From JADGGV01 sp035715725 (GTDB lineage: Bacteria > Gemmatimonadota > Gemmatimonadetes > Longimicrobiales > RSA9): 15,670 nt of DNA. The translations under genes were made by a program, and so were the position numbers. This document shows, piece after piece, positions 1 to 7,008 of the stretch. A model generated the notes under the pieces. That model saw only the letters and a program-made list of their open reading frames with translations, searched no databases and had not been told where the DNA came from. Where the stretch lies: contig DASTKT010000087.1 of the NCBI GenBank assembly GCA_035715725.1, forward strand, positions 1 through 15,670, written 5' to 3'. Position 1 is the first letter of the stretch. Each line of letters starts with the position of its first letter.

Positions 1-29
1 GCGAGCTTCCGCCGCCCGGCAACCCTCCG

Positions 30-68
30 CGCCCTCCGTGCCTCCGTGTGACACATTTCCGTTCCCGA
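30..68 (-). repeat. Interspersed intergenic repeat, copy A
   Basis: Read on the minus strand this is GGAACGGAAATGTGTCACAC followed by GGAGGCACGGAGG. The core TCACACGGAG (plus strand CTCCGTGTGA, 42-51) recurs exactly at 6661-6670 and, inverted, at 6807-6816. The copy lies downstream of the UbiB-family gene stop. The other copies come in facing pairs, so a partner may lie beyond the left edge. No coding potential is seen in 1-180. Confidence 0.7.
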
Positions 69-180
69 CCCCGACCACGAGCCGGTCGAACGCCGCTCCT
101 GGCTCCCCGTGAGACGCCTGGATGTGACGACGCCCGCGAACGCGGCCTCGCCCGCGGCGACACCGGGACCGCGTCGCGCC

Positions 181-1935
181 CTACTTCCCCCACACCGCCA
201 GCAGCGCCGCCAGCGCGAACAGCCCGGCCCACAGCGCGAGCGGGCCGCCCTGGATGAGCGCGATGACGCCGCCGACGATGCAGGCGGCGGCGAGGATGCT
301 GCCGCGCACGCCCTCGAGCGGGTTGCGGGGCGGACGGCGGGAGAGGAGGTCCTCGAGGCGGTGCACGCCGGCGGCGGTGAGCTGCGGCAGGCGCACGGCG
401 ACGTCGATCAGCTCGGGCGCGCCGCGCAGCAGCTCGCGGAACAGGAGCTGGGGGTTGAAGTGGTGCTGGAACACGCGGCTGACGTGGCGGCGCGAGACGG
501 CGGCCACGTCGAGCTTCGGGTCGAACATGCGGCCGACGCCCTCGAACGTGACCAGCGCCTTGACCATGAGCGTCATCTCGACCGGGAAGAAGACGGCGAA
601 GCGGCCGCCGAGCCCGACGGACTCTAGGATGAGCTGCGCGATGCTGAACTCGCCGCGCGCGGCGTGGACGACGAAGCGGCGCGACAGGTCGACGACGGCG
701 CGGCGGAAGCCCTGCGGGTCGCCGCCGGGACCGACGGTGGCCATGTCGGTGAGGAACTTGGCGGCGCCGTCGACGTCGCCGGTGACGAGGGCGTGGTAGT
801 AGTAGAGCATGCGGCGGCGCGTGGTGTCCTCGAAGCGGCCGACCATGCCGAGGTCGATGAAGCCGATGCGGACCGGCTCTCCGGGGAGCACGAGCAGGTT
901 GCCGGCGTGCAGGTCGGCGTGGAAGAAGCCGTCCTGGTAGAGCATCTGGATGATGGAGCCGGCGCCGAGGTCGATCAGCCGCTCGCGCGCTTCGGCGCTC
1001 AGGCTCGCCGTCTCGGCGGAGCCCGGCCTGAAGCCGTCCAGGAACTCGAGCGTGAGCACGTCGGGCGAGCTGAGGTCGCGGAACACGCGGGGGAAGACGA
1101 CGTCGGGCGAGCCGCGGAAGTTGGCCGCGAACATCTCGGCGTTGTCCGCCTCGTAGGTGAAATCGACCTCGCGCGAGGTGTAGGCGGCGAACTCGTCGAT
1201 GATGCGGCGCGGCTGGTAGCGCGGCAACAGGCGCTGGAGCACGCCGCCCAGGATCCGCAGCAGGCGCAGGTCCGCCTCGATGGCGTGGCGGATGCCGGGC
1301 TTCATGACTTTCAGGACGACGTCGTCGCCCTCGAGCGTGAGCGCCCGGTGCGCCTGCGCGATGGAGGCGGAGCCGATCGGCTCCTCGTCCACGCTCACGA
1401 ACATCTCGTCGAGCCGGCGGCCGAGCCCGGCCTCGATGACCGTGCGCAGCTCCGGGAACGGGATCGGCGGCAGCCGGTCGAACAGGTTCTGCAGCTCGTG
1501 GCAGACGGGCGCGGGGAGCAGGTCCTCGCGGATCGCCATGATCTGGCCGAGCTTGACGTAGGTCGGGCCGAGCAGCTCGAGGCGCCGCCGGAGCTGGCGC
1601 GGGAACGGCAGATCGCGCAGGCGGCGGTCGAGGAGCGGGCGCACGAGCGCCGCGGCCAGCCGCACGCCCGGGGAGTGCAGCCGCCGCCGGCGTGCCGGCG
1701 GCAGCGCCCGCACATAGGCGACGAGCCCGCCCGCGGCCAGCCCGATCAGGTGCCGGTGCACGACGAGGAAGCGGCGCAGCAGGCCGCGGTACGTCGCCAG
1801 CGGGCCGGTGAAGGACGGGCCGGCCGGGAGGCGCGGCGGCTCGGCCGGCGCGAGCGGGAGCACGATCGGCTCGGCGTCGGCCGGGTGCGCGGCGCCGCGT
1901 CGCCGCCGCGGGCCGGGGAGCCGCTGCGCGCTCAT
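181..1935 (-). CDS. ABC1/AarF/UbiB-family atypical kinase with C-terminal membrane tail
   Basis: This 584-residue protein belongs to the UbiB/ABC1/ADCK family, membrane-associated atypical kinases or ATPases tied to quinone and prenyl-lipid biology. Visible family marks are the KxGQ motif (K128-Q131), the alanine-rich loop GSASIAQAH (188-196), the ATP-site lysine K209 in VVLKVMKPG, the DFTYEADN segment (258-265), the catalytic-loop HADLHAGN (339-346) and the metal-binding DLG (361-363). The last 40 residues (about 547-582) form two hydrophobic stretches, a likely membrane hairpin. The start is the ATG that overlaps the upstream acyltransferase stop as ATGA, implying translational coupling. 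The ribosome binding site is weak, which fits coupling. The open frame runs on far upstream, but that part is a shadow of the acyltransferase gene. The family is certain; the substrate is unknown, and I do not call it ubiB because no ubiquinone genes lie nearby. Confidence 0.93.
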   Translation of the reverse strand: MSAQRLPGPRRRRGAAHPADAEPIVLPLAPAEPPRLPAGPSFTGPLATYRGLLRRFLVVHRHLIGLAAGGLVAYVRALPPARRRRLHSPGVRLAAALVRPLLDRRLRDLPFPRQLRRRLELLGPTYVKLGQIMAIREDLLPAPVCHELQNLFDRLPPIPFPELRTVIEAGLGRRLDEMFVSVDEEPIGSASIAQAHRALTLEGDDVVLKVMKPGIRHAIEADLRLLRILGGVLQRLLPRYQPRRIIDEFAAYTSREVDFTYEADNAEMFAANFRGSPDVVFPRVFRDLSSPDVLTLEFLDGFRPGSAETASLSAEARERLIDLGAGSIIQMLYQDGFFHADLHAGNLLVLPGEPVRIGFIDLGMVGRFEDTTRRRMLYYYHALVTGDVDGAAKFLTDMATVGPGGDPQGFRRAVVDLSRRFVVHAARGEFSIAQLILESVGLGGRFAVFFPVEMTLMVKALVTFEGVGRMFDPKLDVAAVSRRHVSRVFQHHFNPQLLFRELLRGAPELIDVAVRLPQLTAAGVHRLEDLLSRRPPRNPLEGVRGSILAAACIVGGVIALIQGGPLALWAGLFALAALLAVWGK

Positions 1936-3524
1936 GGCGCCGCGCTCGCCGGGAGGCGGGCGGGCGCGGTCACCGACAGGGGCGCGACCGCGGGTCCGGT
2001 CGCCGCGGCGAGATCGAGCGCCGGCGCGCCCTCCCGCTGTCCGGCCGCCCCGGCGAGGTCGGGCGCCGGCGCGCCTTCCCGCTGTCCGGCCGCCCCGGCG
2101 AGGTCGGGCGCCGGCGCGCCTTCGACCCGCGGCGCCACCGGCACGCCGACCCGTTCCAGCAGATCGCGGAGCGCGCGGCCGAACGCCTCGACGATGATGT
2201 CGGGGTCCGGCACGATGCCGGCGTCGGAAGCGACGCCGAGCTGCACCTGCCCGTCGTAGCTGAGCACGCTGATCCCGAGCGCGAGCCGCGCGGACTGCGG
2301 CACCCAGGCTATGAGGCCGGTCATGCGCACGCCGCAGAAGCGGATCGGCCCGCGCGGCCCGGGCACGTTCGTGAGCACGAGCGACGCGCTGCGGCCGAAG
2401 AAGCCCACCGCCCACTCGAGCATCCGCTTGGCCGTGCGCCCGAACACCGCGAGCAGCCCGTAGACCACCATCGCCTCGGGCGAGCGCTTGATGCGGTCCA
2501 TGGCCGCCTTCACGGCGCGCAGCCGCTCGATGGCGTCGCGCGTCCCGACCGGCAGCGGCAGGAAGACCATGCCGAAGCGGTTGCCGAGCGTCTCCGTGTC
2601 GTCGTCGCGGCGCAGGTTCACGGGGACGACGGCGTGGAGCGTGAGTCCGGCGGCCGGCGCGCCGTGGCGCTCCAGGTACGCGCCGAGCGCGCCCGCGACG
2701 GCCGAGACGAGCACGTCGTTGATCGTGCCGCCGATCCGGTGCGCCGCGTCCTTGATCGACTGCAGCGGGAACGGCTCGGACCAGGCGGCGCGCTTGCGCG
2801 GGCAGAGCCGGCCGGAGAGGAGCGTGCGCGGGTCGCGCCGCATCCCGAGGAGGTGCGCGAGCGAGGCGGCCGCCGCCACGCCGCCGCGCGCGCCGGAGGG
2901 CGGTCCCGGCCGCCGCGTCGCCGCGCCCGGCCCGGCGGCCGGCGCCGGCTCGGCCGGTCCGGCCGAGGGCGCCGACGTCGCCTGCGGCGTCCCCGGCTCC
3001 CGCGGCATGCCGGCGTCGCCCTCCGGGTCGCCGAGCGTGAGGAGCACGCGGATCAGCGCGACGCCGTCGGCGATGCAGTGGTGGAAGCGCGCGATGACGG
3101 CGGCGCCCTCGGCGTAGTTCTCGACGAGCCTGAACTCCCAGAGCGGCCGGGCGTAGTCGAGCCGCCGGCTCATGACCTCGCTCACGTGCTCCTGGAGCGC
3201 CTGCCGGTCGGCCGGCGGCGGGAGCCGGTCGCGCAGCACGTGCTCGTCGAGCGAGAAGTCCTCCGCCGCGACCCAGCGCGGCGGCCCGGGATGCGCCGGC
3301 ATGGCGACGCGCTGGCGGAAGCGCTCGTGGCGCAGCAGCCGCGTGGCCAGCAGCTCGCGCAGGCCCTCGTACGGGATGCGCCCGGCGAACGTGAGCACGG
3401 CCGTGATGGTCATCTGGTTCGTGGGCTCTTCCATGAACCACCACGCCGCATCGGCGGCCGAGAGCGAGCCGCCGTTCGGCCGCCCGGCGCGGGCGCCCGG
3501 CTCGACGGGGTGCACGTTCGCCAT
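1932..3524 (-). CDS. WS/DGAT-type O-acyltransferase (wax ester synthase / acyl-CoA:diacylglycerol acyltransferase family)
   Basis: This 530-residue protein shows the layout of the bacterial WS/DGAT family, which moves acyl groups from acyl-CoA to fatty alcohols or diacylglycerol. The catalytic HHxxxDG motif is HHCIADG (H148-G154). Other family blocks are RPLWEF (126-131), the NDVLVSAVAG helix (269-278), PVNLR (301-305) and NVPGP (386-390). Residues 170-215 are a Pro/Ala-rich linker between the two halves. The C-terminus (468-512) carries three 15-residue repeats not normal for the family. The ATG start has an AAGGAGG ribosome site five bases upstream. The stop overlaps the UbiB-family gene by ATGA, and HMG-CoA reductase lies 129 bp upstream on the same strand. 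The acceptor alcohol cannot be read from sequence; the neighbouring reductase makes an isoprenoid-linked acceptor conceivable (inference). Confidence 0.92.
   Translation of the reverse strand: MANVHPVEPGARAGRPNGGSLSAADAAWWFMEEPTNQMTITAVLTFAGRIPYEGLRELLATRLLRHERFRQRVAMPAHPGPPRWVAAEDFSLDEHVLRDRLPPPADRQALQEHVSEVMSRRLDYARPLWEFRLVENYAEGAAVIARFHHCIADGVALIRVLLTLGDPEGDAGMPREPGTPQATSAPSAGPAEPAPAAGPGAATRRPGPPSGARGGVAAAASLAHLLGMRRDPRTLLSGRLCPRKRAAWSEPFPLQSIKDAAHRIGGTINDVLVSAVAGALGAYLERHGAPAAGLTLHAVVPVNLRRDDDTETLGNRFGMVFLPLPVGTRDAIERLRAVKAAMDRIKRSPEAMVVYGLLAVFGRTAKRMLEWAVGFFGRSASLVLTNVPGPRGPIRFCGVRMTGLIAWVPQSARLALGISVLSYDGQVQLGVASDAGIVPDPDIIVEAFGRALRDLLERVGVPVAPRVEGAPAPDLAGAAGQREGAPAPDLAGAAGQREGAPALDLAAATGPAVAPLSVTAPARLPASAAP
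1989..2123 (-). repeat. Three tandem 45-bp repeats inside the acyltransferase 3' end
   Basis: Codons 468-512 of the acyltransferase repeat a 15-residue unit, EGAPAPDLAGAAGQR. Units 1 and 2 (2079-2123, 2034-2078) are identical in protein. Unit 3 (1989-2033) has drifted to EGAPALDLAAATGPA. The 45-bp period keeps the reading frame, so copy number can change without a frameshift. The segment is Ala/Pro/Gly-rich and probably disordered. Confidence 0.85.
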
Positions 3525-3529
3525 GTCAG

Positions 3530-3536
3530 CCTCCTT
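3530..3536 (-). promoter_or_regulatory. Ribosome binding site of the acyltransferase gene
   Basis: Minus-strand AAGGAGG lies five bases before the ATG at 3524, a near-perfect anti-SD match. It begins only three bases after the 29-bp stem at 3540-3644, so the stem would leave it exposed at the base of the hairpin. Confidence 0.85.
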
Positions 3537-3539
3537 CTC

Positions 3540-3644
3540 CCCGCTTGCGCTTGCGCGCCCGCTCCCGCGCCCGATCCGTTCCGCTCCGCGCCGCCCCGCC
3601 GAGGAAGGGCCGCAAGCGGGAGCGGGCGCGCAAGCGCAAGCGGG
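3540..3644. repeat. Perfect 29-bp inverted repeat (large hairpin) between the reductase and acyltransferase genes
   Basis: The left arm (3540-3568) and right arm (3616-3644) are exact reverse complements over 29 bases, separated by a 47-base loop. The stem begins about nine bases after the HMG-CoA reductase stop and ends three bases before the acyltransferase ribosome site. Each arm has internal periodicity (CTTGCG-type and CCCGCT-type repeats). There is no T-run on either side, so it is not a classical terminator. It could be a processing or mRNA-stabilising element in the operon, an attenuator, or a REP-like mobile palindrome. Confidence 0.92.
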
Positions 3645-3653
3645 TATTCCCGC

Positions 3654-5195
3654 TCAGCGGTGCCGCCCGTAGCGCTCGTGGCTGGACACCCACTCCGACG
3701 CCGAGATCGCCGCCGCCAGCGAGACCTCGCCCGCCAGCACCACGCCCGCCACGATCTCCGCGAGCTTGCGCACGCCGCCGCGGCCGAAGCACCCGAGCAG
3801 CTCGAGGCACTCGCGCTGCGTGGCGAGCCCGGTCCCGCCGCCGTGCGTGGCCACGATCAGCGACGGCAGCGTGATGGACAGGTACAGGTCCGCGTCCGGC
3901 GTCAGCTCGGCGAAGACGATGCCGGCGCACGATTCCGCCACGTTCGCCACGTCCTGCCCGCAGGCGATGAACATCGCCGTGATGGCGTTCGCGGCGTGCA
4001 GGCCGTTGTTGTTGGCGCCGGCCATGAACGCGCCCACGTTGGCGACGGCGTAGTGGTGCGCCAGCGCCTCCGGCTCCACGCGCAGCCGCTGCGTCAGCAC
4101 CGTGCGCTTGATGACGGCCTCGGCGGTGACGCGCTTGCCGCGCGACTTCAACGTGTTGATGTGGGACGCCTTCTTGTCGGTCGCGAAGTTCGACTCCAAA
4201 TAGAAGCGCTCGACGCCGGCGTAGTTGTCGAGGATCCAGCCGCAGCCGGCGAGCGTGGCGCGGGTGACCATGTTCTGGCCGGCCGCGTCGCCCGTCGTGA
4301 AGTTGAAGCGCAGATAGACGAACTTGCTGGCCAGGAACGTGTCGATGTAGTCGAGGCGCGCCACGCGGGAGGTGGACTCGGCGGCGGCGCGGATCTCGGC
4401 CGTGTGCTCCGCCACCCAGGCGGCGAAGTCCCGCCCCTTGCGCGCGTCCGCGAAGACGAAGACCGGCGCCCGCTGCATGTTGTCCCCGACCACGGTGCAG
4501 CGCACGCCGCCGCACGCGTTCAGCACCTGCATCCCGCGGTTGTAGGAGGCGACGAGGGTGCCCTCCGACGTCGCCAGCGGGATCAGGAACTCGCCCTGCG
4601 CGTGCTCGCCGTCGACCTTCAGCGGGCCGGCCAGGCCGAGCGGGACCTGCGCGACGCCGGCGAAGTGCTCGCAGTTGCCGATGACGACGTGCGGGTCGAA
4701 CGAGTAGCGCTTCACGTGGTTCAGCACGGTCCCCGTGAAGCTCTCGGCGAACGCGTGGCGCCGGGCGATCGCCTCGGGCGCGTAGTCGTCGCGGCGGTCG
4801 CGCGGGATGCGCACCCGGTCCGGCGCGATCTCCGCGATCGCGTCGTTGACGTGCAGCCGGAGCGTGCCGAACGGCGTGCAGTCGAACGCGAGCTCGATCT
4901 CGTGCTTCCCCGGGCCCAGGGCCTGGTGGTCCGCCTCCAGCGTCAGCGCGCGCCGCAGCGGGAAGGGGAGCGGCTTCGCGTGCGAGATCTCGGTGGGCGC
5001 GTACGCCTCGCCGTCCGTGACCAGCACGCGGACCTGCTCCAGCGGCACGTTCTCCTCGTCGATCCGGACGGTCCGCAGTCCGGTGATCTCCGCGTCGCTC
5101 AGCCGGTTCTTCACCGAGAAGCGCACGCCGGCCGGAGAATTCGCCAGGCTGCCGAACGTGTAGATCTGGCGCAGCAGCATCGTCGGGATGTGCAT
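3654..5195 (-). CDS. Hydroxymethylglutaryl-CoA reductase with extra N-terminal domain
   Basis: HMG-CoA reductase makes mevalonate from HMG-CoA with NAD(P)H. The catalytic part (about 145-513) follows class I enzymes: VPLGLAGPL (184-192), TSEGTLVASYNRG (209-221) with catalytic E211, the cofactor-loop TGDAAGQN (301-308), catalytic lysine in TDKKASHIN (339-347), GQD with D415, GGGTGLATQ (452-460) and the terminal catalytic histidine H506 in SSHERYG. No membrane segments are present. Residues 1-130 are an additional domain predicted to be beta-rich. The ATG at 5195 is used because GGGAG lies about 10 bases upstream; a Met at codon 6 has no ribosome site. The ArsA-like gene ends 49 bp upstream. 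All catalytic residues are intact. Cofactor preference is not readable with confidence. Confidence 0.94.
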   Translation of the reverse strand: MHIPTMLLRQIYTFGSLANSPAGVRFSVKNRLSDAEITGLRTVRIDEENVPLEQVRVLVTDGEAYAPTEISHAKPLPFPLRRALTLEADHQALGPGKHEIELAFDCTPFGTLRLHVNDAIAEIAPDRVRIPRDRRDDYAPEAIARRHAFAESFTGTVLNHVKRYSFDPHVVIGNCEHFAGVAQVPLGLAGPLKVDGEHAQGEFLIPLATSEGTLVASYNRGMQVLNACGGVRCTVVGDNMQRAPVFVFADARKGRDFAAWVAEHTAEIRAAAESTSRVARLDYIDTFLASKFVYLRFNFTTGDAAGQNMVTRATLAGCGWILDNYAGVERFYLESNFATDKKASHINTLKSRGKRVTAEAVIKRTVLTQRLRVEPEALAHHYAVANVGAFMAGANNNGLHAANAITAMFIACGQDVANVAESCAGIVFAELTPDADLYLSITLPSLIVATHGGGTGLATQRECLELLGCFGRGGVRKLAEIVAGVVLAGEVSLAAAISASEWVSSHERYGRHR

Positions 5196-5244
5196 GGCGG
5201 CTCTCTCCCTACCCTACGTTTCCCCGGCCCGGGGACGCGGCCGG

Positions 5245-6429
5245 CTAGTCTGTCGTCTCCCCCTCCGTGAACGCGAGCTTCAGCCAGCCGTCGTCGACCC
5301 GCGCGTCCACCAGCGTGTAGTGGGCGAGGAAGCGGGGGAGCGCGTAGTGACGCCGCTGGTTCGCGAGTTGGATCACGACCTGGTCGCCGAACTGGCGCGC
5401 GGACACCTCCCCCTCCGCCACGCCGGGGAGGCGCAGCTCCACGCGGTAGCCGCCGTCCGTGGCCTCGACGCGGTACGCCTGCCCGCGGAAGAACACGAAC
5501 GTCGGGTCCCGCTCGCCGTAGATGCGCTCGCCGATCTCGCGCAGCAGCGGCAGGCCGAAGACCTCCTGCCCCTCGTGCGGCACGCGCAGGATCGGCAGCG
5601 GCGCGAAGCTCGCCTCGATCTCCTCGAGGTGCCGCGCCTGTGCCTCCACGTACAGCCGCAGCGCCTCGCCCACGCCGGCCTCCGGCAGGATCCGGTTCAC
5701 GATCACGGCGTCCACGCCGTAGCCGTACAGCTCCAGGTACGCGTACGCCCGCCGCGCCTCCTCGATCACCATCTTCTCCGGGTTCATCACCAGCCGGACC
5801 GAGCTCGTGTCCGCGTCGGCGAGAACCGCGTGGATCGCCTTCAGCTTCGCGAACAGCGCGTTCAGCTCCTCGTAGCCCTTGTCGAGCGGGATCCCCGTCG
5901 TCTTGCGGACGGCGTAGCCCGCCGTCTTGATCGCCGCCTTCTGGAACGGGAACGCCCGCGTCACCCACCACTCCGTCGCCTGCGGCAGCGTCAGCAGCGT
6001 CAGCGTCTCCCCCGTCGGCGCGCTGTCCACGACGATCAGGTCGTAGCCGCCCTCCCGGTAGAAGTGCTCGAGCCAGAGGAGCACGATCCCCTCGTTCATC
6101 CCCGGGAGCGCCGCCATCTCCTCCGCCGCCAGCCGGCCCACGCCCTGCCAGCGCAGCACCATCAGCATCAGCTCGCGGACGTTGCCCCAGTACTTCTTCG
6201 TCGAGTAGTAGAGGTCGATCTCCTGCGCCTCCAGGTTGGGCAGCACCTGCACCGGCTCCGGCCCGAGCGGCAGGTCCAGCGCGTCCGCCAGCGAGTGGGC
6301 GGGATCGGCCGAGAGCACGAGCGTGCGATAGCCGCGCTCGGCGGCGCGCACCGCCGTCGCCGCCGCGCACGTCGTCTTGCCGACCCCGCCCTTTCCCGTG
6401 AACAGCAGAACCCGCGTCTTCTTCGCCAT
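5245..6429 (-). CDS. ArsA/GET3-family ATPase with C-terminal ArsA HSP20-like domain
   Basis: This 394-residue single-domain ATPase has the deviant Walker A of the ArsA/GET3/MinD class, GKGGVGKTT (12-20), switch I ADPAHSL (41-47), switch II VVDSAPTGETLTLL (134-147) and the adenine-loop-like NPEKMVIEEARRAY (216-229). Residues 330-394 match the HSP20-like beta domain appended to many bacterial ArsA-like proteins. It lacks the zinc CxxC of eukaryotic Get3, having only one cysteine (C21), and has no second ATPase half as in plasmid ArsA. No arsB, arsR or arsC lies nearby, so arsenite pumping is unlikely here; membrane-protein targeting in GET3 manner is an alternative. The start at MAKKTRVLL is chosen because AAGGA lies just upstream; an ATG 14 codons earlier lacks a site. 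It is probably the first gene of the operon. Confidence 0.9.
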   Translation of the reverse strand: MAKKTRVLLFTGKGGVGKTTCAAATAVRAAERGYRTLVLSADPAHSLADALDLPLGPEPVQVLPNLEAQEIDLYYSTKKYWGNVRELMLMVLRWQGVGRLAAEEMAALPGMNEGIVLLWLEHFYREGGYDLIVVDSAPTGETLTLLTLPQATEWWVTRAFPFQKAAIKTAGYAVRKTTGIPLDKGYEELNALFAKLKAIHAVLADADTSSVRLVMNPEKMVIEEARRAYAYLELYGYGVDAVIVNRILPEAGVGEALRLYVEAQARHLEEIEASFAPLPILRVPHEGQEVFGLPLLREIGERIYGERDPTFVFFRGQAYRVEATDGGYRVELRLPGVAEGEVSARQFGDQVVIQLANQRRHYALPRFLAHYTLVDARVDDGWLKLAFTEGETTD

Positions 6430-6644
6430 CTCGATCCTTCCGCCCACCGCGCCCGGCGCCGTCCCCGCCACGAACGCAGCCAGCGGCCGACCCGGACGCC
6501 TTCACGCCTCCCGGGCCGCGCCGCGCGCGGGAATGTCCGTCCCATCGCACCAAGATGCGCCGGCGCCCCGGACCCCGCGTCGGGAGGCGGCGGATGGAGT
6601 GTCGGGGAGAGCCTGATCCTGGGATGGCGGCGGGTGGCCGCGGC

Positions 6645-6690
6645 CGGGAACGGAATCGTTTCACACGGAGCCCACGGGGGACACGGAGAG
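6645..6690 (+). repeat. Interspersed intergenic repeat, copy B
   Basis: It begins CGGGAACGGAATCGTTTCAC and continues through TCACACGGAG (6661-6670) to GACACGGAGAG. It faces copy C across a 96-bp spacer, and the two arms could pair imperfectly over about 30 bases. Confidence 0.78.
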
Positions 6691-6786
6691 TGGCCGGGCG
6701 GCTTCGGGGAGCTGGGGTGACGCACCCGTTTGATGTCATCTCCGGCGTACGCCGGCGGCTGGCGTGCGGCCGGCGGGCCGTTGCCG

Positions 6787-6820
6787 TCCCTCCGTGTGCC
6801 CCGTGTCTCCGTGTGACACC
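6787..6820 (-). repeat. Interspersed intergenic repeat, copy C
   Basis: On the minus strand it reads GTGTCACACGGAGACACGGG then CACACGGAGGGA, matching copy B inverted. It lacks the GGAACGGAA part seen in copies A, B and D. Confidence 0.75.
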
Positions 6821-6855
6821 TGATGGAGCCGGCGGTCGCCCGCGGACGAGAGGCC

Positions 6856-6946
6856 GGGCTCGGGCTCGGGCTCCGCGCCCGACGGGCGCTTGGCTCGGGC
6901 TCGAACACCGAAAACACGAGATCGCGCTCGAGATCGAGATCGAGAT
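6856..6946. repeat. Hexanucleotide microsatellites GGGCTC and CGAGAT
   Basis: GGGCTC occurs three times in tandem at 6856-6873, and GGCTCGGGCTCG recurs at 6892-6903. CGAGAT occurs at 6917-6922 and three more times in tandem at 6929-6946, after one variant unit CGCGCT. Six-base periods keep frames open on both strands, which explains spurious Arg-Ser and Arg-Asp reading frames here. Confidence 0.85.
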
Positions 6947-6973
6947 CGGAACGCATGGCGCGCTGGCTCGGCC

Positions 6974-7002
6974 TTGCCCGACTCCGGGGGGCGGCCGACA
7001 AT
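6974..7002 (+). promoter_or_regulatory. Putative sigma70-like promoter of the dehydrogenase gene, possibly leaderless
   Basis: A -35-like TTGCCC (6974-6979) and a -10-like GACAAT (6997-7002) are spaced by exactly 17 bases, each matching four of six consensus positions. A start site about seven bases downstream of the -10 falls on the A of the ATG at 7009, which predicts a leaderless mRNA. No good ribosome site precedes this ATG, consistent with that. Confidence 0.4.
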
Positions 7003-7008
7003 AACGGC

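Larger units (their letters stand above)
6430..7008. other. Divergent intergenic region rich in repeats
   Basis: This 579-bp space separates the leftward ArsA-like operon from the rightward dehydrogenase. It holds a facing pair of interspersed repeats (6645-6690 and 6787-6820), a 14-bp perfect palindrome CCGGCGTACGCCGG (6742-6755) between them, hexanucleotide microsatellites (6856-6946) and a promoter just before 7009. I found no convincing promoter for the ArsA-like gene. Open frames here are low-complexity (Ser-Arg or Arg-Asp runs) and are not genes. Confidence 0.75.

Noticed and set aside
1936..3444. Upstream extension of the UbiB-family frame to a 1087-residue protein
   Set aside because: The extra 503 residues are Arg/Ala/Pro-rich shadow of the acyltransferase in another frame; homology begins after the ATGA overlap at 1935.
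2634..5270. 878-codon plus-strand open frame
   Set aside because: It is antisense to the acyltransferase and reductase genes, has Arg/Val/Glu-rich composition typical of GC-rich antisense frames, and has no motif.
5245..6429. Arsenite efflux (ars) operon
   Set aside because: No arsB, arsR, arsC or arsD nearby, and the ATPase is a single-half HSP20-domain form.
6823..7008. N-terminal extension of the dehydrogenase with an Arg-Ser repeat
   Set aside because: It derives from hexanucleotide microsatellites; the SDR fold starts right after 7009 and no ribosome site supports the upstream ATG.
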